Assembly (NCBI GenBank): GCA_964030475.1
Contig: CAXIPT010000011.1
Coordinates: 807,111 to 871,110, forward strand
DNA from: Tethya wilhelma
Taxonomy: Eukaryota > Porifera > Demospongiae > Tethyida > Tethyidae
Length of the DNA: 64,000 nucleotides
Reading direction: 5' to 3'
Below, one piece after another: positions 1-14,283 of this stretch. A program made the translations under genes and the position numbers. How positions within the stretch are numbered: the stretch's first letter is position 1; every line of letters starts with the position of its first letter. A model generated the notes under the pieces. That model searched no databases, was not told where the DNA came from, and saw only the letters and a list, made by a program, of their open reading frames with translations.

Positions 1-671
1 TTACTAATTGGATCAACACTAACACCAGTTCTCATGTCATGTGATATTTGGCACAGTATAGCATTTACCCGTCGGTCGCTATGGTAACTAAGTAGGAGCA
101 TTCATTGTTGGTTACACGGCTCTCCAGCGTGATCAAAGCTTTCAAAGATGTGTCAGTACAAAGCAACATTGATTTAATGACATTACATACACTACATGAA
201 CATCCCTTTTAGTTGGTAGGGTTAAAAGCCTCTGTCGACAAAACGAGACAAGATTGTAATGCTTATACTAACCTTGTAGCTTGCAGTACTGTTTGATAAA
301 ACAAAGCTCTGTCAGTAGACTTGCAGTCTCGATCTCTGGTAGCGTGTCTGAAGAAGCTTATTAGTAGCTACATAGCTGTCTAGCTGTTTTACTACTAAAA
401 GTGAGAAAAGAAGAAGATGCTGAGTTATTTCTGTTAGGCTGATTGTGTGAGTATTATATTCACTGCTACTATATATCTATAGTAGCTTACTGAATGAGTG
501 TATATAAGTATTAAGTTTACAAGTATAGCTATAAAGTGTAGTTTGAAGAACTGTGGATAGTATTATATGTAAAAATAGAGACATTAACCTAAGGATAATG
601 GATTGCTTGTTAAGGTACAATATACTGTATATTTAATAGAAAGGTATACTTTTAAATAAAACAAGCTGTAA
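1..671. other. Non-coding or intronic upstream stretch
   Basis: AT-rich, no open exon with good splice sites seen on either strand. It is probably intron of the giant kinase gene, because the first exon starts at an acceptor. Confidence 0.5.
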
Positions 672-748
672 CCTCGTACCCAGGCTCTCTCCTTTGACCT
701 TGCACTAACCATCAGTGTAAAGTTAAAGGAGAGAGCCTGGGTACGAGG
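672..748. repeat. Palindromic element, family 'cctcgtaccc'
   Basis: Inverted arms of about 36 bases (cctcgtacccaggctctc... and ...gagagcctgggtacgagg) around a short loop. A second copy is at 22933-23020 and a single arm at 46843-46875. Degenerate bits of the same text lie at 16529, 44941 and 49153. It is a non-autonomous hairpin or MITE-like element. Confidence 0.7.
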
Positions 749-826
749 CTAAAGAAACTGCACTGTCGTTCATGTATATTATGGATAGTACTCTACACAC
801 ACACATACACATACACATATGCACAG

Positions 827-3291
827 TTGGAACGTGACATGGACAATGCCATTGAAGCCTGCAGTCGTGCCACACCAGTAGATCTCTCCACAAATCTCAA
901 AATCACGAGCATCTCTACTCGTCTCACAAATCTCCAACACACAGCCAACAAACTTCTTGAAATTGTCGGGGGAAGCCCAATCCTTGGCGTCGATCAATCT
1001 CCAAAAAAATTCAGACAAAAGACAAAGAGAAGCGATTCTGCATCCGCCAGCGAACTATCCGTCAAACAAACTCTAGCAAGCTTGCAGAAATCTTTTTCGC
1101 AGTACAAGCAAGTGTTTGAGAAAAGACGTGTTTCTCCTTCTTCCTCTTTGCCGGGAAGTGGAACGACTTCCCCCCGTCCTAAAGTCGAATCTAGTGGAAC
1201 TACCGTTGCAAAATCGACCGGCAGTGGTGGTGCTGTTGGTAGGGAAAAGAGAACAGAATTCCCCACGAAGGAAACCGAGTCGAAGCGCCTCTCGGGCGGT
1301 AAAGATCGCTCGAGTGAAGGAACTGTTGTTTCTCCCAAGATCTCCCCCTATCACCGCTCAAGAACATACACAGATTTTCTACCTGGCAAGAAACAGACGA
1401 GCGAAGCTAACGCAGTGAGAAAGAAAGTAGCTGCTTTGAACAAGAAAGCCGACAAAGAAGACGAACGACCTCTTACCGATTTTTGTACGAGCTTTGGAGT
1501 GAGACCTCGAGCCCAAACGACAGATTCTGTTCCGCGATCGCTAGAAGTTGGCAGCCGGAGAAAGAGTGACAACAAGACTCCAACACCCTCACCTGCTAGA
1601 CTCTCTGATACAGCCAAGACTAAGAGTGTCGATTCGAAACAATCTGGTGACTCTTCCTCGTGGCCTAGAAACACCAAGAATACTGTTTCGGAGAGTTCTA
1701 CGCAACAGAGTGCAAAGATCAACACCGAGGATTTGAGTGCAAAGGTCATAGTTGAAAGTGAAGAGCCAGCAACAGAGGCCACACCAACTGCTGGATCGTC
1801 CTCGGTGCCTCTTCGACGGAAAAAGTCCAAGAGTTTGTCTCGCTCTGAACGAAGTGAGAAGATAGCAGCCATTAGAGCCTTGTTTGAGAGTGGAGATCTT
1901 GCTGCTGATCTTTCACTTAGCAGATCAAATACTTCTCCTTCTCACACTGCATCAACTGGTGTCAAGTCTGAATCACCTGGTGTCAAATCTCCAGCAAGAC
2001 CTGCTTCAGATAATATCAAGTCTGAATCAACTATTGTCAAGTCTTCAACAAGGCCTGTATCAGATAGCATCAAATCTGCATCAACTGGTGTCAAACCTAC
2101 ATCAAGACCTGCATCAGAATCAGTCAAAACTGATCAAGAAAGAGTTCCTTCACCATCCGTGGTTATATCACCACCTCCTGATTCGAGACAACGCATGTAC
2201 ACTGCACCAACCGTCTACAAGACTATCTTGAAGGACCACTCACCAGCTAAGAAAAGAATATCCCTTATCACAGTTAGCCCTCCCCCTCCAGAATCTACCA
2301 GCCCCCCACCACTCGAGGGGGTTACTGAAAAAATCGAACCCCTTACAGAAGCGGACGAGAAAGGTTCGCAGTTACCAGCAAAAACGGTGACAAGTAATTC
2401 AAAACCAACCACAGAGATGCCTCTTGAGAAGAAGAAAGCAAAAGATGAACAGACAAAGACCGATTCCAATCTAAGTGTGAGTAAGGAAGATGACACTAGC
2501 AAGAGATTTAACCGAGCTACGCGATCGGCTTCTCCCCAGCACCATCATCGCGTCATAGACAAGAACCCCGAACCTTCAAAGGTCTCTCCCTTTCGTATGA
2601 GCGGAGCCAAACGACCTCCGCCCCTCAAGGTATCTGGAAAAGTATCCAGTTTGAGGACCTTGTTCGATACCCCGGCTTCGGGATTGTCTGTGCTTCCCAT
2701 TCCGAGATCCCGTTCCGATTCCAAGCCGGTAACAGTTACAGAAAAGGGTAAGCTTCGTCGCAGTAGTGCAGATTTTGGGGGGTCATCGTACGGAAGACAA
2801 CAGCTTCGTGAATCACATGAACGCTTAGATAGCATCCCGTCCAAGTCGACACTGTCACATGATCAAGTCAAAGAGTCACATGATAGCAAAAAGGAGTCAC
2901 ATGATCCTTCGAGTCAGAAATCAAAGGAGTCACATGACTTGAAAGAAGAGTCACATGATCTAGTAGTGGAATCACATGACAATGCAAATCAAATTCCGAG
3001 TCCTGATATAATTCCCAAGCAACCCGAAAGACCTCAACTGCCACACCCATCAGACCTGTCCCCTCCCACGGCCAGGCACCCCCCGCCACGCCCACCATCC
3101 CCTGTGGGGTACTACCTGGAAAATGAATCTGAAGAGAGCGACCTGGAATTGGAATTTGAAATCGAATTTACGTCCGATTCCGAAACCAGTCCGCTGGAAG
3201 ATGAAGACTATGATAGGAGATGGGAAGAGGAGGAAGTGGATGGACCAGCGGAGGCTCCTGATAGCGCCTCACTGGTCACCAAGAGCTTACA
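827..3291 (+). CDS. Large Ser/Pro-rich disordered exon of the Trio/Obscurin-like gene
   Basis: A single 2465-base exon between acceptor cag (824-826) and donor gtgagt (3292). The first ~50 residues (LERDMDNAIEACSRA and onward) look helical and could be the end of a spectrin-like helix, as precedes DH1 in Trio. The rest is low complexity and rich in Ser, Pro, Lys and Thr. It contains imperfect repeats of VKS-x-(S/T)-x-RPxSDxIKS (about residues 375-430), polyproline stretches, and seven SH(D/E) units (about residues 663-725) built on the DNA word TCACATGA. It ends in an acidic segment rich in Glu and Asp. No catalytic domain is present; it is probably a flexible, phosphorylatable linker. Confidence 0.8.
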
Positions 3292-3891
3292 GTGAGTTGG
3301 TTGTTAGAATCACAGTCAAATGCTCCTATACCGAGCTATAAACTAGAGCTGCTTGCCTGTCAATGAAGTAGAATGTAGTATATAGTGCAACACTTAGTCT
3401 TGAAGAACTTGCAGTTATGCTGTACTTGCAGGCTCATTGCTATGTATATTGTAATAGGTTGTAATAATGAAACTTGAGTTAGTTCCTGTAAATCCGGAAG
3501 TTTGCATTTAAGCTTTGTTTTCCTGTAATATATATATATTTTTTTGAGAGCTTCTGTGGAAGAAGAATAAAATGCAGTGTTCATATACCTTGTGGGATTT
3601 GAACCAGGGTCATTTGAGTCACAATCGAATGCTCTTACCACTGAGCTACTAGAAATGCTTAGCAGTCAGTAGAGCAAAGAGTAGTATTATAGTAGTAGTA
3701 CAGGGAGAATACTACATAGCTTATTGAATACCATATAGCGGGAATTTTTCATGGGGGAAAATTTTTGCGTTTTCGTCTTGAATAGAAATTCGCTGGGAAA
3801 TTTTCATGGATTGCATCCCAACATTACATGACGACCTCGTACCTTACAAATTTCGTAGCTGAATGTAGCAATAATTCTGATATACACACAC

Positions 3892-3941
<50 letters not shown>

Positions 3942-4432
3942 AGCACTGTGTTGTCCGAGTTCCTTCTCTCTGAGATGGCCTACTCCCAGTCGGTCCAGAC
4001 GTTGGTGGAGGTCTACCTCCCCTCCTTCAACGACCAACACATCCCTACCTTCCTCCAGGGAAGAAAGGAGTCCATCTTTTCAAATCTGGCAGAGATTCAC
4101 GAGTTTCAGAGGTGAACTAGATTTATAGCTAGATATTTATAGATACGTACATGTATATAAACAATGCGGTGTGCGGAAGTAAGTTTAAAATTTATAATTT
4201 AAAATCACCAATCATGTTAAAATGGGAATTTCATTTTGCCTGAAAGTGGAGATTTTGTGTCAGCTACATCCTATGGTTCACGTCTATGGCACGATAATTT
4301 TGAGATGTTTTTAGAGACTGATTAAGTTACCATCTGTTTTCGGTGTAGCTGCAATTCGTCCATCTGTTTAGTCCGTACATTGTCTATTATAGTAGCTGGA
4401 TGGACCTATGTTGATTATGTGTGTGTGTGTGT

Positions 4433-4490
<58 letters not shown>

Positions 4491-5812
4491 ATATCATGAT
4501 TCTTCTCATAATTAATCTAAACTTCACCTCTTCCTCAAATACAGGAAGTTCTACCAAGATCTCTCTGATCACGAAGACTCGCTGGAAGGTGTGTGCAACA
4601 CTGTCCTCCAACACTTCCCCAACATGAAGGTCTATATTCCATTCATGGTCAACATGGAACGGGGATTGAAAATCCTGGCTCAGTACGGGGGATCGTTCTT
4701 TCATGACAAGCAACGTGAGATTGGTGATGAGATGACACTGTCTGGGCATTATTGTCGGCTCAAGGAGAGATGGAGAGAATACTTGAGCACTTTTAAAGAG
4801 TTGCATGTGTGTGCTCAGAAGGAGTATCTTCATGGCGTTAGTCTTGTTAAGGTTAGTGTCAAATTGTGTTAGATGTGTTACACTGAATTGAAATTCTTAC
4901 TTTACACCGTGATACAAGAAATCAATTGTATCAATTTGAATCAATTGCTGCTTTTGTCAACCAATCAATTTTGATAAAAAATTGTTACGTATTTCACTTT
5001 GAATCAATCCTGGTCACTTTGTATCAGTTGGTATCAACTGAATCAGTTTTAATCAAACTATGTTACACTATGTTACACAGGATGTCATAGCTGCTATCCA
5101 CCAGACCATGACTAACATCGACAACGCCATCACGATCAACAAACTGAGAGGATGCCCCCATTCATTAGACCCTAATGAAGTTGTCCGATGTGAACTCTTC
5201 AGTGTCTATCTTACCCACGGCAAAAAGAAGCCACACCTTATGTTGGTCTGTCTCCATAGCAACCACGTGATCTTTGCAAACGTCAAGAAGGACAAGTCCA
5301 AGGAAACCACAGTCTATGAATATCGATACAGCATTGAGGTGGGTTGGCTTGGAAGAAAATCTAAATTTGCACTTGCACTCGAAAGATTTAACTTTGCTAC
5401 CTTGGTAGCTAGGCTCTTAGCTTATATATAGTCTAACTGATAAGCTAGCTCTTGTCCTGACCATACTTGTTGAAGAATATGTAGTTGTGTCTGAGATACT
5501 AGCTCTGTAAATGAGGGCATCTGCAAAGGAACACTGTACTTCTAGATCGTGTTTTTAAATAGCGATGTTTACGACCTCAATTGGGAAAGATGTTCAATAC
5601 TCTAAATTTCGTGGGTTTTTTTATTTGTTTGTTTGTTTTTTTTCCTCCTACTGCAGGTTGCTAGCATGCACATGCTTGAAACGTACAAGTCACAGTTGGA
5701 TAAGTTTGCACTTTGTGAAGGTCGGCCAACTCCAGACAACCTCTATGTCCTACAGGTAGACTGGTTTTTTTTTGTTTTTTTTTGACAACTGTGTGAGATA
5801 GAGAAAATTACT

Positions 5813-5864
<52 letters not shown>

Positions 5865-6779
5865 NNNNNNNNNNNNNNNNNNNNNNNNNNNNNNNNNNNN
5901 NNNNNNNNNNNNNNNNNNNNNNNNNNNNNNNNNNNNNNNNNNNNNNNNNNNNNNNNNNNNNNNNNNNNNNNNNNNNNNNNNNNNNNNNNNNNNNNNNNNN
6001 NNNNNNNNNNNNNNNNNNNNNNNNNNNNNNNNNNNNNNNNNNNNNNNNNNNNNNNNNNNNNNNNNNNNNNNNNNNNNNNNNNNNNNNNNNNNNNNNNNNN
6101 NNNNNNNNNNNNNNNNNNNNNNNNNNNNNNNNNNNNNNNNNNNNNNNNNNNNNNNNNNNNNNNNNNNNNNNNNNNNNNNNNNNNNNNNNNNNNNNNNNNN
6201 NNNNNNNNNNNNNNNNNNNNNNNNNNNNNNNNNNNNNNNNNNNNNNNNNNNNNNNNNNNNNNNNNNNNNNNNNNNNNNNNNNNNNNNNNNNNNNNNNNNN
6301 NNNNNNNNNNNNNNNNNNNNNNNNNNNNNNNNNNNNNNNNNNNNNNNNNNNNNNNNNNNNNNNNNNNNNNNNNNNNNNNNNNNNNNNNNNNNNNNNNNNN
6401 NNNNNNNNNNNNNNNNNNNNNNNNNNNNNNNNNNNNNNNNNNNNNNNNNNNNNNNNNNNNNNNNNNNNNNNNNNNNNNNNNNNNNNNNNNNNNNNNNNNN
6501 NNNNNNNNNNNNNNNNNNNNNNNNNNNNNNNNNNNNNNNNNNNNNNNNNNNNNNNNNNNNNNNNNNNNNNNNNNNNNNNNNNNNNNNNNNNNNNNNNNNN
6601 NNNNNNNNNNNNNNNNNNNNNNNNNNNNNNNNNNNNNNNNNNNNNNNNNNNNNNNNNNNNNNNNNNNNNNNNNNNNNNNNNNNNNNNNNNNNNNNNNNNN
6701 NNNNNNNNNNNNNNNNNNNNNNNNNNNNNNNNNNNNNNNNNNNNNNNNNNNNNNNNNNNNNNNNNNNNNNNNNNNNNNN

Positions 6780-6810
<31 letters not shown>

Positions 6811-8849
6811 ACACACACACACACACACATACACAGCGTCATGACAACCAAGATCTCTACATAGTGATGGAATCTTTCAACGACGAAAGAGAAGGCTTTC
6901 TCTCTGTGAAGAAAGGACAGATAGTCGAGGTCCTTGACGATAGCAGGTCCATTTGGATGGTCCTGGCACTGCCCATGGCTCCTGGTGACCTGGAGGCCGA
7001 AGGCTTCATACCAGGACACATATTGCGACCTGCAGGACAAGGTAGGCACTGTATATGAATTGACCTGTACATCGGGAGGGTTTCCTTTAGGCTTGGGATT
7101 GTCTGTAAGGTTTGAATTTTCATGTACATGTATATGTGTTAAATAGTAGTATACTACTATTCTCTGCTCCAATGCCCGTAAGTTCTAGTAGCTCAGTGGT
7201 AAGAGCATTTGACTTCAATTTGAAAGACCTGGGTTCGAATCCCAGCTAGATCTCAAGGATGTTTTTTCCCTTCAATTTTCCTGTATATCAGCTAGGACAT
7301 TTTTGATAATACAGTAGCGTGCTGAATATATACTTAACAGTGTGCTTAGTAAAATAGATAATGTAGACGCTGTTACATCATTATGATGTAATGTATATTA
7401 TTTCTTCAGCTGATTTCAGTCGTCCTAGCACCATGACAGGAAGCCACACCTCCAAAACGAGCCACCAATGGTTTGAAGCCGAGACGGGTCAAGAGATCCA
7501 ATCGGAACCACCACAGTCACGCTCCACTGCTTCAGGTCGTCATGACAACCATCCTTCGATCACCGTGGAAACAGCACTTGATGAGCTTCATTCCGAAGAG
7601 ACAACTGGACAGAATGTTACGTCTCCTGTGGTTCCCATGGCAACAAAAGAGTCGGTAGAAGATAATGTGTTTCAATCATCTGATGAAATTAAGGGGTCAG
7701 CAAATGTTCCCCCTGAAAGTCTAGCACCGCCCCCTGGAGATTTTGAACGAACAGTTTCACAGCCCGATGACAGCATTGATCCGGCTTCTCTGGCCCGTCC
7801 GGGGTTAAAGTTCAAATTCCCAGCAGTACCCGGTCTATCTTCGTCCATCCGCAGCCTCCCCTCGTCCTTCAGTCCCACGGGAACCCCCCGTTCCCCTCAC
7901 ACCCTCCTCGGCTACAACCCCATGATGATACCCGACATCACACTATCACAACCAGAGTTGGCTCAGAAATCACGAGCTACTAAGCCTCCAGTTGGTGTTG
8001 GAGGGCAAGATGAACTTCAGAAGCTTCAAAACGCCACGGTGAAGGAAGCTTCTTTGGGCTCTGTTGATGACTATGACCCTGTGGAGGTGTACGTGGCCAT
8101 CGCTGGTTTTGAGGCGGCTGAAGAGAGTAACATCTCTCTTACAGCTGGACAGTGTGTGCAGGTATGTATAAAGTCAGGGTTAGTTTCTACTTTGATACGT
8201 ACTGCATGTGTTTCAGACATATTTCTATCATGCTTTTAGCAACATCCTCACTTTATGCTCAAGTAGCTAGTGGATTTTTCGCATAAAATTTTCTGCTTCA
8301 TGGATGTACTGGTCTTCTTAAGAAGCTCCTTCCTACCATGCTTTTAGCAGCATCCTCGTTGCTAGTAGCTGGATTTTTTTTGCTTTGAATTTTCTATTAA
8401 AGTCTTAATTACAGCTGTTACCCTCTATATTAAAGTCAGGCTCATAAACGTGCTGATCTTCTTAAGGTGACTTACTTTTCTTCAGTGAATTAGCTGCATG
8501 ATCTGCTTCTCATCTCTTCTGCAAAGACACTTCTGTGACTGTAGGTCGAGACATGATAGATTATTCTCTTCTGTTCATCTGTAGACAAAATTGTTTGAAT
8601 TTTCTTACTACCGTAAATCTTCTAAAAATTCGGCGCAAAAAAATTAAATACGTTCGAGCTTTGCCGAATTTTTAGAGATTATTCATCGCATGTGCCACGT
8701 GCGCATGCTCAATTGCATATGTTAGTATATACACATGACGACCTTTGCCAAAAAATTAGAGGTAAATTCAATAAATCTGGTAAAGGGTGCCGAATAATAA
8801 GAGGTGACGAATTTTTAGAAGATCTACGGTAGTATTGAAATATTACATA

Positions 8850-8924
<75 letters not shown>

Positions 8925-9548
8925 CCCAGCTGTTGGACAACACTCGCAGTGATTGGTGGCTGGTATCAGACGGAGAGAGAGAGGGGTGGGTCCCAGCAGC
9001 CTACCTGGAGCAACAGACGTTGGAAGCTCCCGGTTCCCCTCCCCCTGAACCCTTTGAGGACGAGACGGGAGAACTGCAGAGGATCATGATGAAGTAATAA
9101 TTGCATGATATAATGATGATGTAATGCTCAAAAATAGCGATTATCAATTAATATACAACTTTTTACTGTCATTTTTAAAGTAATAACCAATACTTGTGAT
9201 GTAATGATGATGTAATATTTAAATAGGATGAGAAGTGTAAATTTTCATTATGTAATAATTGTTGCTAGTGATGTAATGGTGATGTAATACCAATACATTT
9301 TGTTCGGTTGCATAATTTGCATTTCATTTATGATTGATTTACAGGGAGCGTACCCAATCTGATATTAATCTCACTCGACAGCAGCTGTATAATTCATCGT
9401 TTCTTAGCAACACTGAAGCTGGCATGGAGGAACCAACTGAGGCTCAGCTTCAAGGGGTGAGTTAGAACTGCAGTGAAAATGTCACTTTTTACCGTATTCA
9501 CACAATCACAGACACAGTCCCTCTCTCACACACACACACACACACTCA

Positions 9549-9580
<32 letters not shown>

Positions 9581-11037
9581 GCTGCACGGCATTGCACACC
9601 CCTACGTTGCTATAACCGAGATCCAAGCAGCCAGCCCAGGACAACTCTCTCTCGTCCAAGACCAACCAGTGAAGGTGATTGATGCCAAGAGAAACGACTG
9701 GTGGTTGGTCTCTACAATCCCATTGGAGGAATCTATCTCGTCAGAGGGTCGAGAGGGGTGGGTCCCTGCCAATCAACTTGCATCTACTGCATGTAAGTAT
9801 TTCCATTGAGGTTGCTATGGATACTGAATGTTATGTGTCACTTCATGTGTATAATTCAATATCAATGTAAATGATTTTTTGTGTTAACTGTATATTATAA
9901 GGACTGACTGATAAAATTAATAAGAAGTGGATCAATTTGATACACTTTATAGGGATAATTGATTATGATCCAACTGACTGCATAATATAAATATGCATGA
10001 TACGTGATATGTCTGTGCACAGATGCACTTTTGCTGAGGTTGCACATCATAAAAACTCCATGCAATTCATGGACACTAATCAAAGTTCAGTCTTCATTGC
10101 TTGAAGTTTGGATCACAGATGTTTGGAATTAGAGTTCTAAGATATCAATAAGTAGATTAATTCTGTGCATTGACAGACACATACTCTAATACGTGACGTT
10201 GAATGTGAATTGTAACCTGTTGCACAGCTGTCCTTATAATTTGGTGCCACATCTGCATTGCAATCGGTGGCATCGCTTAAAGTTTGAGCATTGCATTGCA
10301 CCCTCACTGGTGCTATCGATAAGTGTTTATGTGCTTCAGTTAGAAGGTGTGAATGTCACATTGGCACTACCTATTGACACCTCTGTCGTCGCTATGGCGA
10401 CCAACTGGGTCTCTAATAACCCATCATAGTGTCAGGAAATATTGAAAATTATCTCAAGTCAATAACAAAACTGTAAAAGTCTTCAAGCTTAGCTTAGCCT
10501 AGCCTAGCTATTAAAAAGATCGATTATCTGAAGAAAATATATCAGGCTATGTATTAGCTAGTTGCTATGGTATATTAATTGTCTCTTGAAAGTGTTATGA
10601 TAAAAAATTTCAAAGTGAATTTGAAAAGATGCCAATTGGGCGTGTGTTCTCACTTAAGAGACGAAGAAGTAAAGTCATTTTTCACTCCCTCCCAGACATA
10701 CGAGAGGACATTGTTGAGAATGGTGTTACCACGACTACGAGGAGAGACAAGGTTAAAGTTCAGAGGAAGGGAAGTCACGGGCAGATGGCAGTTGGTGAAC
10801 CAACCATTGTGAGTTTTATTTGCAGTTCATTTTTTTTTGTGGAAACTACAATTTGAACTCTTGATTCTAGTCCACCAGAAGGTGGTAGGAGACCTTTATC
10901 TTGACAAGAGGGATAGGCATGATGGCTTTAAGTTAGATAAATTCAACTACTGGCCTCTGATGGAGTAGAATTAAGAGTTGGTTTAGTTAGTATGTAACTA
11001 ACTATGATGTTTTCACTGGAATATTCACTAGTTTAAA

Positions 11038-11086
<49 letters not shown>

Positions 11087-12794
11087 CCCCCCTCAGTCTC
11101 CCAGCTCCCCCCCAATGTGGGTTGTCCTAGCCGACTATGAAGCCACAGAACCTGCCATGCTCTCCGTCCACGAAGGAGAGCTTGTCGAGGTGTTGGACAT
11201 CTCTCGTAACGACTGGTGCCTCGTCCGCCCTGCCTCCCGCCAGACCATGGAGGGATGGGTACCCACAGCCTATTTGAAGCCATACAATGATGATTATTGT
11301 ACGTTACATTTTTTTTCTCGGTTGAAAATAAACAGTAATGGAAAAATGAACATTTGAATTGTTTTTGCCCAATTATATTTGTTGAGTCAGCAGTATTTAT
11401 GGCTGAATCACCAAAAAAATATCGTATGGTTCCAAATTTTCGTGGCACAATATTTTCGTAAATTTGTGATTTGACGTCCGTACAAACAAATTAATGATAA
11501 TAACAATTGAAGCAAAAATTCACCTGCATATAGAAGCTTTAAAGCACAAAGGCGTAAAACTCGCAAAAAGTTTCCTCAGCACTCGTAGAGAGCGCTAGTG
11601 GGAAGCCACCATAGTGCCATTTTTGTTCTCGTACATCACGAAAATTTAGAAAACTGCATGTCTATTGGTAATATAATATCACAGATTGTGATTCATGAAA
11701 ATTAGTTCAAAACAGCAAAGACAGAATTTTCACGAACTCTTTGGGCCACGAAAATTTGGAGCTACACAGTAACTACATGAAAAAATTAAGTCATTGCCAT
11801 TACTATGCATGCATTAATAATGCATTCATTAATGCATTATTAATAATGCATTCATTAATGCATTATTAATTTATTATCATTTCACGCATAATTCCAGCCC
11901 ATCCTAGCATGCTCCCCACGTTGTTCCAATCTCGTCCCAGTCCCGACGACAGCGACACGCCCACTGAGATGTCAGAGGAGAGGGAGGCGAACCTGTCCCC
12001 CGAACTCCTTGAGCCTGAGGACAACGAGGAGAAGAGGAGCGATGCTAGGGAGAGACGGAGGTACGACTGTGGTCATGTGACTCTTGTGTGTCGATCACTT
12101 AAGAAGGAAAAATTGAATTTTTTTATGCCAATTTTTTTTTTTAATAAAGTTCACTTACTTATATAGATTTTATAGTGTAGAAATGTATGAGACCAAATAC
12201 TGAAGCTGAAAACAAGTTATTTTTCTTACTTTCAATATACTACTATTATTGAAACGTTTAAGTAAAGCTTTGTTCTACTGTATCTATACATATGTAGGTT
12301 TTGTTTGTCCGAGTTGATCAGTTCAGAACAGGAGTACGTTGGAAAGTTGCAGTACTGTATCGAGGTGAGTGCCAATAATTGTCACATGACTATCACATGA
12401 TTGTCACACAAGTCACATGATATATCACATGATACTGTAGAACTACATCCCAGCTGTCGAGGGCGACAATGCACCCAAGCCTTTGAAGGCACTCAAGGGA
12501 AATCTGTTTGGAAATTTGGAAGAAATTTATACCTTCCACAAAGAGTAAGGCTATAATTGGATAGTGTATGCAGTATATATAGGTGTGACACTTTTGTTAA
12601 TGATATAATAATTATTATGATTGTGTCAAAAATATGCTCTGGTAGACACTCTATAATGGTGTGCGTTAGCAAGGTACTTTTTTTGTTTGCTACTATATAT
12701 ACATATCTTTAATTTTAAAACCATTTACCACTAAATATTTATATACATATGCAAGCAAAAACTTTTTCCTTAGCAATTTTGTGTGGTGACCACA

Positions 12795-12833
<39 letters not shown>

Positions 12834-14247
12834 GTAGGCATTTCCTTCCTAAGCTCCTCGAGAGTGAGCTGGATCCAACCAAGCTAGGAGATGTCTTTGT
12901 CTCCTCTTCCTCTCAGCTGCAAATGTACGTCACCTACTGCCAGAACAAGGCTGCTTCTGACGACTTGTATCAAGACCATGCCCCTTTCTTCGAGGAGGTC
13001 CGAATGCAGCTGGGTGATCGGTTGAAGTTGGCTGATTTTCTCATCCTTCCTGTTCAGAGGATCACAAAGTACAATCTTCTCCTTCAAGACTTCAACAAGT
13101 ACAGGTTAGACTTTGGCCCATGGTCAATATAAAGCATACTGTTTGAAAGATCTCTTTGAGATGATTGCAATGGTGCAAGTCCCACGTTCATACAACCTTT
13201 CTAGACTGAGATATTGCTTGACTTTTCCACTCAAAAATGGTCATTTTTGAAATATCATGATTATAAAGTACACTATTTGAAAGATCTTTTTGAGACAATC
13301 ACAATGGTGCTAGTCCCAGGTTCATAGCTGTGGACTAAACTTAGCTTAAACTACAATTGTGGATTAAGTTTAAACTACAATTGTGGACCAAGTTTAAACT
13401 ACAATTCATGTCGCTACATTTCGTTTCTCTCTTCAGTGTTCGAGCTGATCTAGAAGGAGGTAACATTGATGCTGCCATTGAAGTGGCTAGAGGCATCTCC
13501 ACTCAGGCCAACAACACCATCCACCTCAGTCTTATGGAGGGAGTGGACAGCAAGGAACTGGGAGAACTTGCTTTACAGGTTTGTTTTGGTTGTTGAGCTA
13601 GAGCTTGACCCACCTTCATCTGATAAAATTCTACACTTGCATGAGTGTGTTTTTTTAGTTTTTGTGTGTCAAATATACTTTGAAGAGTATGCAACTTCTA
13701 TGGAAAAATAACGTGAATAAAGAACTTTTTTTTATGTAGCTGGTTGGATTCGAACCAGGTTTGTTTGAGTCACAGTCCATTGTCCTACCACTGAGCTATT
13801 AGAACTGCTTAGCAGTTATTCGAGTAAAGAGTAGTATTATACAATAGTATGGGGAGAATACTAACTTATTGAATAGCTGAATGCAAAGCAACGATTTTGA
13901 TACACACACACACACAGGACCTGTTCCTGATCCAAGAAAGCCATCGCCAGGTGTTCAAAGAGAGAAGGGTCTTTCTCTTCAGGAAAGCTCTCATCATCAC
14001 CAAGAAGAGGAGAGAGAGCTCTGAGAAAGAAACCTACGTCACCAAAGAGAAGCTTATGGTAAGATGGTTTGTTGAAAAAATTTTACATTTCTCTTTTGTT
14101 GCTTCATGTTCAATCATTTTGAAAATGTGCCCGTCCGTAAGTGGAGAAGCTTGTTAACTTACAGAGTTTGATGGAAGAAAAATGCAGTCTTTTGTGTTTG
14201 AGTTTCTGTATTAGTGACTTAGATACACACACACACACACACACACN

Positions 14248-14283
<36 letters not shown>

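Noticed and set aside
5743..7172. Long minus-strand frames of 363 and 454 residues
   Set aside because: They consist of the N gap and Arg-Glu repeats from (GA)n. They are not genes.
7181..7252. A functional tRNA gene with anticodon TCA (suppressor or selenocysteine)
   Set aside because: Too short for a Sec tRNA, one acceptor mismatch, two G-U pairs in the anticodon stem, and five related copies with different anticodon loops. A SINE is more likely.
9892..10700. Several short frames between SH3 3 and SH3 4
   Set aside because: No domain similarity and no matching splice phase, except the basic segment ending at 10808, which is kept as doubtful.
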